Positions 41,734-55,100 of a stretch of DNA of 64,000 nt are shown here, piece after piece. Within the stretch, counting starts at the first letter, position 1. Each line of letters begins with the position of its first letter. The notes under the pieces are model-generated. The model worked only from the letters and a program-made list of their open reading frames with translations, did not search any database and had not been told where the DNA came from. The stretch covers positions 55,431-119,430 of the forward strand of contig JAQFVV010007260.1 in assembly GCA_028023455.1 (NCBI GenBank), read 5' to 3'. Position numbers and translations under genes: made by a program. This stretch comes from Epiperipatus broadwayi (taxonomy: Eukaryota; Onychophora; Udeonychophora; Euonychophora; Peripatidae).

Positions 41734-43971
41734 GGAAGGAATCAAATGAATGTCAAGTACACAATATTACAGAGCTGCAGATAATTCCAGAAACTCCAGA
41801 CATATCCTGATAGCACTTATCCATGACTACATGGCATTCCTTCATTTGTGTTAATATACTTTAGCAAATTTACAGACCCAGAGTTCTCAGAATAATAACC
41901 ATTCTGGCTGGAGAATTCCAATACATCCCTGATTTGTACCCTGTAGCATTTACACCATTCCTGAAGCAAAAATCAAAACCCATCCAACCTGCCAAATTTG
42001 TATCTGATTTCAATGATACCACTGCTAATTAAAACTATTAAATTGACAGTAAAATATAGGATTCAAGATCAGATACTTCCCCATATTTCCAAGCACCAAT
42101 TTGTGAGGAATGGAGTCTCAATTCTGGATGGCATTCAGGTTTTCATACTCACAACAGAATATGTACATACACATAGAAGGTCCAACCCTGTAGTAATTCA
42201 GCTAGACTTTGCCTCTGCCTTCAATTAACTACTACCATTGATGCTACTACATACTCTGATAGACTGTAAAGTACCAGACATCTACATAAACAACATATAA
42301 AATTTTCTATTAAAGCATTCCTGCTTTACCACCCTTGATGGCAGAATCTCTGAGGGTTTTAAGCCTCAACATTTGATTTTCAAAAGCCCCCCTCTTGCCA
42401 CATTAACCTCTTTTACTTTTATAAATCATTTTCTCATTGAAATTGAGCACAAAATCCCTGGAATTTATATCCCATCCTTACAATGTCAAATACAACACAT
42501 ATCATACATGTATAATATATCAATCTTCCTGCCTGACCAAAGTCATCTCCAGCCATTATTACTACACATCATCAATAAATACTCTAAGAAACTGAACTTC
42601 TAAATCAATTACAACAAATCATCAATGTGGAACATAAAATCTGGCAGAACAATACTATCCATTTTCATGGCCCAATCACAAAAGTTTTTTAGTTTTTCTA
42701 TGGCAAAAACCAGATTGACCCTGATTAAATAAGTGCAAAGTTCCATTCTTGAAAATACTAAGAAAATTTCCACTCAAGTCTCCATAGTTTCACTCTCTCT
42801 GCCTGGAAAAACTATGCTGTTGAATATGTTGATATTACAAGGCTTGGCTACTTTCTGCTGATAATAAAGCCCATCAGGGATTTTGAGACCTCGATGAACT
42901 GATTTTGTTCAAAGCTGTTTTGGAAGATAAAGGTGGTTGCCATAATAATAAACAAAGCTTATATGCCCAAAGAACTGAACAGACTGGGTCTCCATGCAGT
43001 CTCAACATTGTATCTTCAGAGGGCAATAAATTCTGTCATTTTGGTTCACCTAAAACAACCCAAACCAACCATTTAGCTGCCCATAACTACTACCAACACC
43101 TCTCCTCCCTAATGCAGCAAGTGGTTATCTGAATTGTCAGCCTATGTGTCCACCTCAACAAACTTGGTATGTTCTGTGCTAGAAAAAAAGACCTCATACT
43201 GGAAAACATACAAATTGAAATATTCAGATCTTATCCCACTCCAAAATGCCCTTGGCCCAACAATAAATCTTTTAATAAAGAACTCAAAAGGTTGTTTCTT
43301 GAACCTAAATTTATAGACTTCTTGCTGAAAGTTAACCTCTTCTCCCTGCCCACAAATCCCTTCCTTGTGTGGAAAAGTGGTTTCAAAGATCTCAACACCT
43401 CTGTAAGCTCTTATCAATGGCAGATGAGACTATTATGCATACACTTCACACATGTACAATGCTTAGTCTAGTCAGAATGTCCGCTAATGAAAGGGTCTCC
43501 TGTAATTATAGAGACATCACATTTATCCAAAACTCATAAAGTCAGGTATCTTTTCAAAAATCAGACTGTCTGTGTTTTTTTATTTGTAATCTAACTTACC
43601 AGATGCAATTTCATTTTTAATGATCCTAATTTAAATATAAGGGAACATTTGATCAACCTTTTAAAAGGCATTTTCCTCAGAGACCACATTAGCCCCTGAA
43701 TGGCTACATATGGAAACCTGGTTTTTGGTAAACTTTTCAGGACCAAATGCTCTTTAAACTTCAAATGTGGTCACTGTTAACTCCGATGGTTTAGAGATTT
43801 TTTTCACAGTTATTTCAAAATAAATCAATTCTATATTTTCCTAATAACATATTCTAATTTATGTAATAAATTTTTAATTTTGAAATAAAAAAAAACTATA
43901 AACTAGATGAAAGTCAGACATGTTATTTTCTATGAGCAAATAAAATAAAAATATAATTTGAAAAAAAAGTT
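41734..43971 (+). pseudogene. Decayed L1-like non-LTR retrotransposon inserted in the PLE
   Basis: Inserted after AAAGTT (41728-41733); AAAAGTT recurs at 43965-43971, so a target duplication of about 7 bp brackets about 2.2 kb, and the right end is A-rich as expected of a LINE tail. The RT remnant spans about 41960-42900: SKHQFVRNGVSILDGIQVF resembles the Q.GFR.GRS..DAI block, VVIQLDFASAFN is motif A with Asp kept, and SYMYNISIFLPD stands where YADD-I-F is expected, so the catalytic pair is lost. INYNKSSM and LSLPGKTMLLNMLIL follow, as in L1/Tx1-type ORF2 C-terminal regions. Near 43350 LPTNPFLVW resembles the C-terminal region. Stops are frequent. The endonuclease is absent, so the copy is 5'-truncated. 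Clade assignment beyond L1-like is uncertain. Confidence 0.72.
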
Positions 43972-44680
43972 CTTAAAGATTTGCTTTTATTATTAGAGGA
44001 TTTTATCTATACAGTAATGGTAATTTTTATAAGATTAAGGAAGAGTGGATAATACGTTAAATTGTTTCTCATTTAGTTTGTTCAGTTTATAATTAATTAT
44101 TTGGAAAAGGAAATTATTATTAAAAAGAGTTGCTTAAATATTTAAAGTTATTTTTAGATGCATGGATGATTGTTTGTTTATAGTTGAGAATATTAATTGA
44201 TGGAGTTGGTAAATGTTTAGTTGTTTTGATCATTCTATAAAATATGTAGTAAAAGGAGAGGGCTTAGATATTGTTAAATTAAAATTTGTAGATCTACTGG
44301 TGATTAGAAATGTAAAGACTAATTGTTTAGTATGTAATAGTTATATTAAAAGTAAAAATTAAGTACATAATTAAACCTAATAGCTATCAATATGTATCTC
44401 ATAAAGTAGCTGCTTTAAGAAATTATTGTTATGGAAATAAGAAATTAATATTTCTAGTGTGGTAGCTTTGTTTTTAAAAAGTCAATTTTATAAAAAAATA
44501 TTTGAGTGTTGGCTACTCTGATAAATTTGTTAAAATGATTTTATTTAATAGTAATGTTTATATTGATGTAAAGGATAAAGAAAAAGATTTTATTTATTTG
44601 TCATTTAAATTGTCTTCTTATAAAATTGTATGCAAAAATAGTAATTTGTTTGGGAATAATAAATTTTTTTGGGAAAAGGT
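43972..44680 (+). pseudogene. Family-c PLE RT C-terminal part
   Basis: It resumes with LKDLLLLLED, matching NKDLLLLLD of the minus-strand copy across the LINE insertion. The catalytic motif reads CMDDCLF (44162-44170 encode MDD) in place of YVDD. GEGLDIVKLKFVDLLVIRN and CLVCNSYIKSKN follow in broken frames, then a frame at 44502-44687 (SVGYSDKFVKMILFN). The piece ends at TTTTTTTGGGAAAA, where insertion 3 begins. Confidence 0.8.
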
Positions 44681-46540
44681 CCATTAAACAGAAAAAACTC
44701 TCCAGACAGTATTGCCACATGCAAGCCAGAGTAATCAATGGATGCCAGAAAGTTTGTGCATAAAATCCCCATCTGGTGCCCACTATGACCTGTGTCAGTG
44801 TGGAGCCTTAAATCTGAGAGTCACTGCATCTAGATCTTTGAATCTAATGCAACCTCCAGCAAACACCTTTTATCTCTACTTAACTACAAATCTATAAATC
44901 TTAAATTGAAAACTCAATATTTTTAATCCATGCTCATTAGCTTATATAGTCATATAGGTCTAAATGCAGTTCAGTACTTATATTTTGGTGTCTCCTTAAT
45001 AATGATAGTGACCACTATCCTATTAGGCAGGATTTGTTTTAAGCCAATAAACATCATATGATCACCATTTTTTATGCATGCTTAAAACTGTTATTAAACA
45101 GGTAAAACTCTCCATACATTATTGCCACTAAGTGCAAGCCAGAATAATCAATAGATGCCAGAAGGATTTTGCATAAAACCCCATCTACTGCATACTCATT
45201 TAATATCCTGACTAGTTTCTGGATTGTGGCCTTTGTCAGTGAGAAGCCTTGGATCTGAGAGCACTGTGCCATGATCTCAGGATCTAATGCAACCCTCCAG
45301 CAACCACCTTTTATCTCTACTTAACTACAGAACTATGAGTTTTAAATTGAAAACACAATATTTACAATCCAAGCTCATTAGCATATATAGTCATATAGGT
45401 TTGAACTTAGTTCAGTACCTATAAATTCTGGTATGTTCTTTAATAACCATAGCTACCACAATCCTATCAGGCAGGATTGGTTTTAAGCCAATAAACATTA
45501 CATGATAACCATTCCTTTTGCTTGATTATAACTGTTATTATACAGGCAAGACTCTCCATACAGTGTGGCCATTAAGAGCAAGGCAGATTAATCAATGGGT
45601 GCCAGAAGGCTTGTTCATAAAACCTCCATATAATGCTTACTCATCAAGTAACCGCAGAGTAGTTTTTGGCTTATGTCCTGGGTCAGTGAGTGCCTTGGAT
45701 CTGAGAGCAATGTACCTAAATCTTAGAATATAATGCAACCCTCCAGAAATCACCTTTCTCTTCTCTTAACTTCTTAAATTGAAAAACTCAATAATATTTT
45801 TAATTCAAGCTCATTAGCTTATATAGTCATATAGGTCTGAACTCAGTTCAGTACCTATAGAGTTTAGTGGTTTTGGTTATTTAATTGCCATAGCCACCAC
45901 TATCCTATTAGGCAGTATTGGTTTTAAGCCAACAAACATCACATGATCACCATTTCTTATGCTTTTTTATAAATGTTATTAAAAAAGACAATACTCTCTA
46001 TACAGTATTGCCACTAAGTGCAAGCCAGAATAATCAATGTTGATCATGTAATATTTATTGGTTTAAAATCAATGCTTCCTAAAAGGATAGTGGTGGCTAT
46101 GATTATTAAAGAATCAAAAATACCAAAATGTATATGTAATGAATGGAGTTCAGACCTACATGATTGTATAAGGTAATGAGTATGGATTGAAAACAATATT
46201 GTGTTTTTAATTTAAGACTCATAGTTTTGTAGTTAAGTAAAGATAAAAGTAACTTCTGGAGGTTTGCATTAGATCTTAAGACCTAGGTGCAGTGCTCTCA
46301 GATCCAAGGTTCCTCACTGACAAGGCCACAAGCTAGAAGCTAGTTTGGGGATATTGAATGAGTAGGAACTAGATGGGGTTTTGTGCAAAAGCCTTCTGGA
46401 TCCATTGATTACTCTGGCTTGCACTTAGTGGCAATACTGTATGGGGAGTTTTCCTGTTTATAACAGTTATAAGAAAGCATAAGAAATGGTGATCATGTGA
46501 TGTTTATTGGCTAAAAAGAGCCATTACTTTGAACAATTTA
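44681..46540 (+). mobile_element. Foldback-like element, insertion 3: tandem units plus inverted terminal copy
   Basis: The phrase ACTCTCCATACAGTATTGCC or a close variant recurs at about 44697, 45107, 45551 and 45993, giving direct units of about 410, 444 and 442 bp; the fourth stops after about 45 bp. At about 46038 the orientation flips and an inverted unit runs to about 46515, ending in GATCATGTGATGTTTATTGG. Units share TCACATGATCACCATTTCTT, GGCAGGATTGGTTTTAAGCC and ATCAATGGATGCCAGAA. There is no ORF. The same plan, direct units closed by an inverted piece, is seen in insertion 1, so it appears to be a property of the element. Drosophila foldback elements have tandemly repetitive inverted arms; that parallel is inference. 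Confidence 0.75.
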
Positions 46541-46859
46541 TTAAATAATACAAAGGAAATCTTTGATATGAAGACTATTCCTGAAATAGTGTATATTATC
46601 CCTTGTTTTACAAGAAAGTTTATATAGGTCAGAGTAGTTTGAGGTTAAATGAAAGAATAAAGGTACATAAAAGTAGGGTTAGAAATAAATTTCTTTGTTA
46701 TGCTTTGTATGTCCATGAAAATAAGGTTGTATTCTTTGAAAGAAATGAAATAAAAAGAATTAAAGAAATTATTAAAAATTTATGATTTTGAAGCAATTAA
46801 CTTATTTAACATTTATTTTAAAATTAAGGGCGGATGGGAGGAAAATGTAATTGAGGGTA
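46541..46859 (+). pseudogene. Family-c PLE GIY-YIG nuclease part
   Basis: It encodes EIVYIIPCF and, after a one-base slip, KKVYIGQSSLRLNERIKVHKS, then VVFFERNEIKRIKE, matching the minus-strand copy's nuclease nearly residue for residue. The GIY (VYI) and YIG motifs are both present. A short internal deletion removes residues between YVHE and NKVVFF. The 3' UTR starts at about 46828 (GGGCGGATGGGAGGAAAATG) and is cut at about 46859 by insertion 4. Confidence 0.82.
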
Positions 46860-48642
46860 CATATCTGCCATACGAGGGTGCCATCTAGGCATTTGAACCT
46901 AGAAAAATTTATATAGTAGGCAGATACATAAGTTAAGATTCAAAAAAATTTCTTATATATATTATTCTGACCATTTTCTCAATGTCACTAGCTCTTAGAG
47001 TAGCAGAGATTTTAAACATTTTTATAAGTTATAATACATTTAGGTTCTCAAAATATATTAATATTTAAAACAATAAAATAAAAGAAGCCACTGCCAGTAA
47101 TTAACACACAAATAGATTTTATTAATGCACATTTAAAATTGAGGAATAAACTTATTTTAGATTTTAACATTAATTTTTTTTAAAATTTAAATTACTATTT
47201 TAAATAGACTGCACATATGGATATTTAAATTATATTTTATTTTAGCATGTCGACATAGATAGTCTACATAGATTTTTTCCACTTAAAAACTTATCAAAAC
47301 ATTCATTCAATATCAGACTAAAAGTTTGTAGCCAACCCAATGTCAGCTTCCAGATATATATTTGCAACCAATGTAATATGAAGATTCTAGCATAAAACCA
47401 CATCGACAGGAATGTGCATCTGACAGCATGATATTATTTGAAGGAAATGATCCATGTCCAGAACAGGAAAGTGCATCTGCCTGACTAAGGAATCATGTAT
47501 ATAAATTTTTTTAAAGAGTGCATTCAGTTGGGCATGTTGCCCTGTATGCTAAACATGCTTCACATTACATTAATATAAGCACCCATATATCCCTCCACAA
47601 GCCTTGCCCTAACTACGAAACAAATAGCCTGAAATTAAAATCCCTTAAACAAAACATTAACGAATTTAAACATAGTTATTAATTTTATCCATGCACCTAT
47701 CTACACCCAACTTTAAATTTAATACATTTTAGTTAAAACATAATACACACACAAAAAAAATGAAATGGAAATGATTACTTAAACATCTGCATAAAAAATA
47801 TTAATAATTGAATTTGCATTCTTTAATTTAGATAAGAGTTCTTATTTTCAGCTATTAATTCATTGCAATTTTAGAAAAGTTCTTATTAGATAGACACAAG
47901 AGTTAATATTTTACAGATTGAGTAGATTTAGAAATCCATCTTTGTGATCACTTTCATAGATTTTGTCCTTCTTTGAAACAAAACTGCTACTTGTCATTCA
48001 TTTGGTCAGGAACTGTCATCCAGAGACCTCAGCTGGTTGTCCAAAAAATTAAATTTATTGCAGACTTCCACATCGTGAAAATCTGCAATATAGCTAGTTA
48101 TAACAATATAGTCATAGTAAGCTCTCCGATCACAATTATAATAATCATTTGGCTTTTATATTTTTCTTAGCCTTTTATCATTAGATCTTGGGCTTCAATG
48201 AGCCAGACGTCATTAATCCTCTCATGTTTCAGTTATGGTCTGTGCAGTCATTTTCGTGCTTGCATTGGTCATTTAATTTCTTTGTATTTTCTTATCTGAC
48301 CATTTAATTTATTTTAAATGCCTCAAGGGCCAGCTTGCTTTCAAACAATCATTTAATTAATAAAACAATCATTTCCATTTTCTAAGATTATAGAAATCAA
48401 CATTATTTTTATTTTTAAAATATCAATCTTTATATTTTTACTTTTTTTTTTACAACAAAAAATACTTTTAAATACTTTTTCTTAAAATAGTTTAAGTTTT
48501 CCATCTGCGTGACAATATGTATATTAAACAACTTTTACTTTTCAGTTTTTAAGTTTTTCTCTTTTTAATAAATCAATTTTATTGACGAACTTTTTATTTT
48601 CATTTTGAAAATAATGTGACGGGATATTATATTCCATTACAG
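46860..48642 (-). mobile_element. Dispersed repeat copy B, insertion 4 in the PLE
   Basis: The reverse complement aligns with copy A at 1470-3530 from end to end. The piece next to the left junction (GGGTGCCATCTAGGCATTTG, 46881 region) corresponds to copy A's right end. On both sides the PLE 3' UTR is interrupted: ...GAGGGTA on the left and TATAAATATG on the right are contiguous or nearly so in the two other tails. A 65-codon frame at 47973-48170 has no equivalent in copy A and is not considered coding. Element class unresolved. Confidence 0.7.
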
Positions 48643-48780
48643 TATAAATATGCCATTGTTTTGTAGTTCTTTGCACTTGAGAATTTTGTTTACAGGAGTG
48701 AAACCATTGGTTGTGTTTTAGATTTTGTTTTTTCTTGGCTTAACTGTTTGAGTTTTGGATTTGGGGTAATTTTATACATA
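48643..48780 (+). mobile_element. Family-c PLE 3' tail
   Basis: The final piece of the interrupted PLE: TATAAATATGCCATTG, TTTTGTAGTTCTTTGCAC, then TTGAGAATTTTGTTTACAGG and GTGAAACCATTGG, matching the tails at 31650-31760 and 34360-34430. The hairpin at 48781-48871 begins immediately after it. Confidence 0.75.
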
Positions 48781-48871
48781 TATAGCTCACAAATAAGCTT
48801 TTAACAAGCTTTGCAGATTGGGTTGGGGATATTCTGCTAAGCTTGTTAATATCTTATTTGTGAGCTCTATA
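48781..48871. repeat. Hairpin, ~31-bp arms with 27-base loop
   Basis: TATAGCTCACAAATAAG...AACAAGCTT (48781-48811) pairs with AAGCTTGTTAATATCTTATTTGTGAGCTCTATA (48839-48871, given here only as flanking landmarks AAGCTTGTTA and TTGTGAGCTCTATA). It is nearly perfect with a two-base and a one-to-two-base difference. The loop is G-rich (ATTGGGTTGGGGAT). It may be a small MITE or an insertion at the PLE end. Confidence 0.85.
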
Positions 48872-50162
48872 TATTACATTTGTAATACAAGCTTGTTTAT
48901 TTAAGTCATGTGACATATGTCTTGATTTCTTTGTAATATATGTATATATGTAACAACTTTAAGTGCCCATATAATTTGATTGTATATAAATAGTCAAGTT
49001 CATGATTTGGTCTTTTTTTTCTTTGTAAAAGGATATCAACTGTATTCTTATAATTCATCTCTACCTTCTTGAATTCCATGGCCTTTTTTATTGTTGCTTT
49101 AAAATTTTAGATTTACTTTGTTAAAATTACTTTACTATATATAAGTTAACTTCAAAGAGAAAAATATATGAAAAAGAAAATTGGCCTTTAGGTCTGGTTA
49201 TAACATTGGATTTGATATAATGACATTTATTTCAATGGCAGGATTACATTTTTCTGGCAAGTTATTTTTTCAGGCAAGTTTTCCTCACACAATTTTTTTA
49301 AGTGGAACATTTAGTATGTTCACACTTCCAAATAATATGGATTACCACTGGTCCTTATAAAGGGGTCTTTCTCTTCATTCTAAATGTTACCATACCATAG
49401 TGAATATTTTGTATTTTTATAATATAAATTAACAGATTATTCATTGGAATTAATAATATGCTATTCTCCACAGTTAATAATCCTTCAATAATGGTTTAAA
49501 CATAACTTGTTGCTATGATAATCTTAGTAATATCCTAGGATACAGTTTGGTCAGCAGTTAACTTATGACTGTCATCACTGTGGAACTCCTTGGTAAGCCA
49601 GCCAAAAAAATGAAAATGCCACTATTTATATCTAAACAAACCATTACTAAACCAAGTCAAACACATAATGAAAATGCATTATATTTTTATTTTTAATTAA
49701 GATTATCTTCTAATTGCTAAACAAAAGAAATTTATGTAAATTGATTAAAAATCTTTTGTTACCAAAAGACAAACAAAATATTCCCAGCTAGTCATATCAA
49801 TTATACTAAATTATTTTTTCTGAAATTCTCAGAATATAAATTTAAAGTAAAACTAAAAATAATATTTTATCACCAAAAAAAAAAAAAAAAGAAAACTTTT
49901 TTTGTTCAAAACTTTGCTAGGTTGAACTAACATGAATGCATTATTTTATGTTATATTAATAAAGTAACTGTACCATATTTTCTATAGCTTTTAACTATAC
50001 AAAATTAACAATGTTTTCTGATCTTTGGCTAAAATAACATCTTTTTATTAGGAAAATACTTATTTATTTTGGGAGGCAAAAGTACTACTTTTAAACCAAT
50101 GTACCATAATGCACTGGATATATATATATATATATATATATATTGTACCGGTCAAAAAGATA

Positions 50163-50225
<63 letters not shown>

Positions 50226-51216
50226 TTTGCTTGGTCTGTTCTTGATCATATTACAAGGCTCCATTTATTCCATTTCATGTATATAACTCTGAAACTAGCT
50301 TTAATTGAACACAGGACCCAGAGAAAATAATATAAATAGTTTAATTAAACCATAATTAAAACAGGTCCATAATACACACACTCAGCAATAAAATATTAAT
50401 AATAATTCATAAAACAATCATTTAGACAAAAAATAAAATGAATGCTTTATTTTTAAAATTAAATTAAAAATTTTAACATAAGTTGAAGATTACGTTTACT
50501 TGAAATTTACAAATCCCTTTTTTATTTTTTTAAATAGTTGCAGATTAAATGATTTTTGTATAAAATGCTTTGTTAAAACACATCTGTATTTTCTTTTACA
50601 TTTATATTTGATTAAGTAGAAAAATCATGAAAGTAATACTTAATAAATTTGCTTTTTATTAAAATAACTCCCAAAATTCAGAATTTGTGAACCAATATAA
50701 ACATTAATATTGAATGTATTAAAATTCTTATTTTTTTACTTTTTTTAAATAATGATTATATTCTCCCAGCACCATTATATTCCTCAATATTTGCTTTTTC
50801 TAATATTATGTGCTATACTATTATTAATGTCTTCAAACATAAAATAGTTTAAATTATATGTTAGTCTAATTCTATTAAATCCATTATGGTAGTGTTCAAA
50901 AGTTATTAGTCTTCAGATTATCAAAGTCCGTTTTGGTTCAGATTTAAACTTTAAATTGATTTAAAAAATTTTACATCTGCTTTTAATAATTATAACCATA
51001 AAGTATCATTAATACAACTTCACTCCACATTTGTCCATGTCTATTATTTTTTTAACATTGTTATATCCTTCACTTTAATACAAATTATTGTACATGAATA
51101 AAACATTCGAAAAAAACATGACCTCAATATCTATTTTATACTGAGCTAAGGGCATTTTGGGGGTGATTGATTTATTTTATATGACATACAGCAATAAATG
51201 ATTAAACATAAACAGA
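48872..51216. other. A/T-rich non-coding stretch with AT microsatellites
   Basis: No coding frame with recognisable motifs. AT tracts at 50119-50145 and 50167-50222 flank a short TTGTACCGGTCAAAAAGATA spacer; the 73-codon frame over them is an artefact. Confidence 0.5.
50119..50222. repeat. Paired (TA)n microsatellites
   Basis: Two pure AT tracts of about 27 and 56 bp separated by about 21 bp of unique sequence. Confidence 0.95.
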
Positions 51217-52167
<951 letters not shown>

Positions 52168-55100
52168 GCTATACAAATTTTTAAAAATTGATGAATTTGA
52201 ATACTTTAACATTGCAGTTCAGTATTATTTAGCTAATTCTACCTAAATATGACAAAATCAGCGAAAAAATTCATTCAAAATATAGTATTGTACACCAGCA
52301 TGTTCCAATCGCGTTTTAAGCTTGGAAATACAGCTAGGATACAAATTTTTAAAAATTGATGAATTTCAATACTTTAACATTGCAGTTCAGTATTATTTAG
52401 CTAATTCTACCTAAATATGACAAAATCAGCGAAAAAATTCATTCAAAATATAGTATTGTACACCAGCATGTTCCAATCGCGTTTTAAGCTTGGAAATACA
52501 GCTAGGATACAAATTTTTAAAAATTGATGAATTTGAATACTTTAACATTGCAGTTCAGTATTATTTAGCTAATTCTACCTAAATATGACAAAATCAGCGA
52601 AAAAATTCATTCAAAATATAGTATTGTATACCAGCATGTTCATTTCGCGTTTTAAGCTTGGAAATACAGCTAGGATACAAATTTTTAAAAATTGATGAAT
52701 TTGAATACTTTAACATTGCAGTTCAGTATTATTTAGCTAATTCTACCTAAATATGACAAAATCAGTGAAAAAATTTATTCCAAATATACTATTGTATACC
52801 AGCATGTCCATTTCGCGTTTCAAGCTTGGAAATACGGCTAGGATTGATATTTTTGAAAATTGATGAATTTGAATACTTTAACATTGCAGTTCAGTATTAT
52901 TTAGCTAATTCTACCTAAATATGACAAAATCAGCGAAAAATTCATTCAAAATATAGTATTGTATACCAGCATGTTCATTTCGCGTTTTAAGCTTGGAAAT
53001 GCAGCCAGGATACAAGTTTTATAAAATTTATGAATTTGAATTCTTAAACATTGCAGTTCAGTATTATTTAGCTAATTCTACCTAAATATGACAAAATCAG
53101 CGAAAAAATTCATTCAAAATATAGTATTGTATACGAGCATGTCCATTTCGCGTTTTAAGCTTGGAAATACAGCTAGGATACAAATTTTTAAAAATTGATG
53201 AATTTGTATACTTTAACATTGCAGTTCAGTATTATTTAGCTAATTCTACCTAAATATGACAAAATCAGCGAAAAAATTCATTCAAAATATAGTATTGTAC
53301 ACCAGCATGTTCCAATCGCGTTTTAAGCTTGGAAATACAGCTAGGATACAAATTTTTAAAAATTGATGAATTTGAATACTTTAACATTGCAGTTCAGTAT
53401 TATTTAGCTAATTCTACCTAAATATGACAAAATCAGCGAAAAAATTCATTCAAAATATAGTATTGTACACCAGCATGTTCCAATCGCGTTTTAAGCTTGG
53501 AAATACAGCTAGGATACAAATTTTTAAAAATTGATGAATTTGAATACTTTAACATTGCAGTTCAGTATTATTTAGCTAATTCTACCTAAATATGACAAAA
53601 TCAGTGAAAAAATTTATTCAAAATATAGTATTGTATACCAGCATGTCCATTTCGCGTTTCAAGCTTGGAAATACAGCTAGGATACAAATTTTTAAAAATT
53701 GATGAATTTGAATACTTTAACATTGCAGTTCAGTATTATTTAGCTAATTCTACCTAAATATGACAAAATCAGCGAAAAAATTCATTCAAAATATAGTATT
53801 GTACACCAGCATGTTCCAATCGCGTTTTAAGCTTGGAAATACAGCTAGGATACAAATTTTTAAAAATTGATGAATTTCAATACTTTAACATTGCAGTTCA
53901 GTATTATTTAGCTAATTCTACCTAAATATGACAAAATCAGCGAAAAAATTCATTCAAAATATAGTATTGTACACCAGCATGTTCCAATCGCGTTTTAAGC
54001 TTGGAAATACAGCTAGGATACAAATTTTTAAAAATTGATGAATTTGAATACTTTAACATTGCAGTTCAGTATTATTTAGCTAATTCTACCTAAATATGAC
54101 AAAATCAGTGAAAAAATTCATTCAAAATATAGTATTGTATACCAGCATGTCCATTTCGCGTTTTAAGCTTGGAAATACAGCTAGGATACAAATTTTTAAA
54201 AATTGATGAATTTGTATACTTTAACATTGCAGTTCAGTATTATTTAGCTAATTCTACCTAAATATGACAAAATCAGTGAAAAAATTTATTCCAAATATAG
54301 TATTGTATACCAGCATGTCCATTTCGCGTTTCAAGCTTGGAAATACGGCTAGGATACAAATTTTTGAAAATTGATGAATTTGAATACTTTAACATTGCAG
54401 TTCAGTATTATTTAGCTAATTCTACCTAAATATGACAAAATCAGCGAAAAAATTCATTCAAAATATAGTATTGTATACCAGCATGTTCATTTCGCGTTTT
54501 AAGCTTGGAAATACAGCCAGGATACAAGTTTTATAAAATTTATGAATTTGAATTCTTAAACATTGCAGTTCAGTATTATTTAGCTAATTCTACCTAAATA
54601 TGACAAAATCAGCGAAAAAATTCATTCAAAATATAGTATTGTACACCAGTATGTTCATATCGCGTTTTAAGCTTGGAAATACAGCTAGGATACAAATTTT
54701 TAAAAATTGATGAATTTGTATACTTTAACATTGCAGTTCAGTATTATTTAGCTAATTCTACCTAAATATGACAAAATCAGCGAAAAAATTCATTCAAAAT
54801 ATAGTATTGTACACGAGCTTGTTCCAATCGCGTTTTAAGCTTGGAAATACAGCTAGGATACAAATTTTTAAAAATTGATGAATTTGAATACTTTAACATT
54901 GCAGTTCAGTATTATTTAGCTAATTCTACCTAAATATGACAAAATCAGCGAAAAATTCATTCAAAATATAGTATTGTATACCAGCATGTTCATTTCGCGT
55001 TTTAAGCTTGGAAATACAGCTAGGATACAAATTTTTAAAAATTGATGAATTTGAATACTTTAACATTGCAGTTCAGTATTATTTAGCTAATTCTACCTAA

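Larger units (their letters stand above)
39730..48780 (+). mobile_element. Family-c Penelope-like element split by four nested insertions
   Basis: Five plus-strand pieces, in correct order, match one PLE: 39730-40698, 41414-41733, 43972-44680, about 46541-46859 and 48643-48780. Comparison with the minus-strand copy at 31650-33230 shows that the intervening blocks are absent there, so each is an insertion rather than PLE sequence. The blocks are a foldback-like element, an L1-like LINE, a larger foldback-like element, and copy B of the dispersed repeat. About 2.5 kb of PLE is thus spread over 9 kb. The exact 5' end is uncertain because the left part is A/T-rich and decayed. Confidence 0.85.

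Noticed and set aside
47973-48170. 65-codon frame as a gene
   Set aside because: It lies inside dispersed repeat copy B, on the strand opposite to the alignment with copy A, and has no counterpart there.
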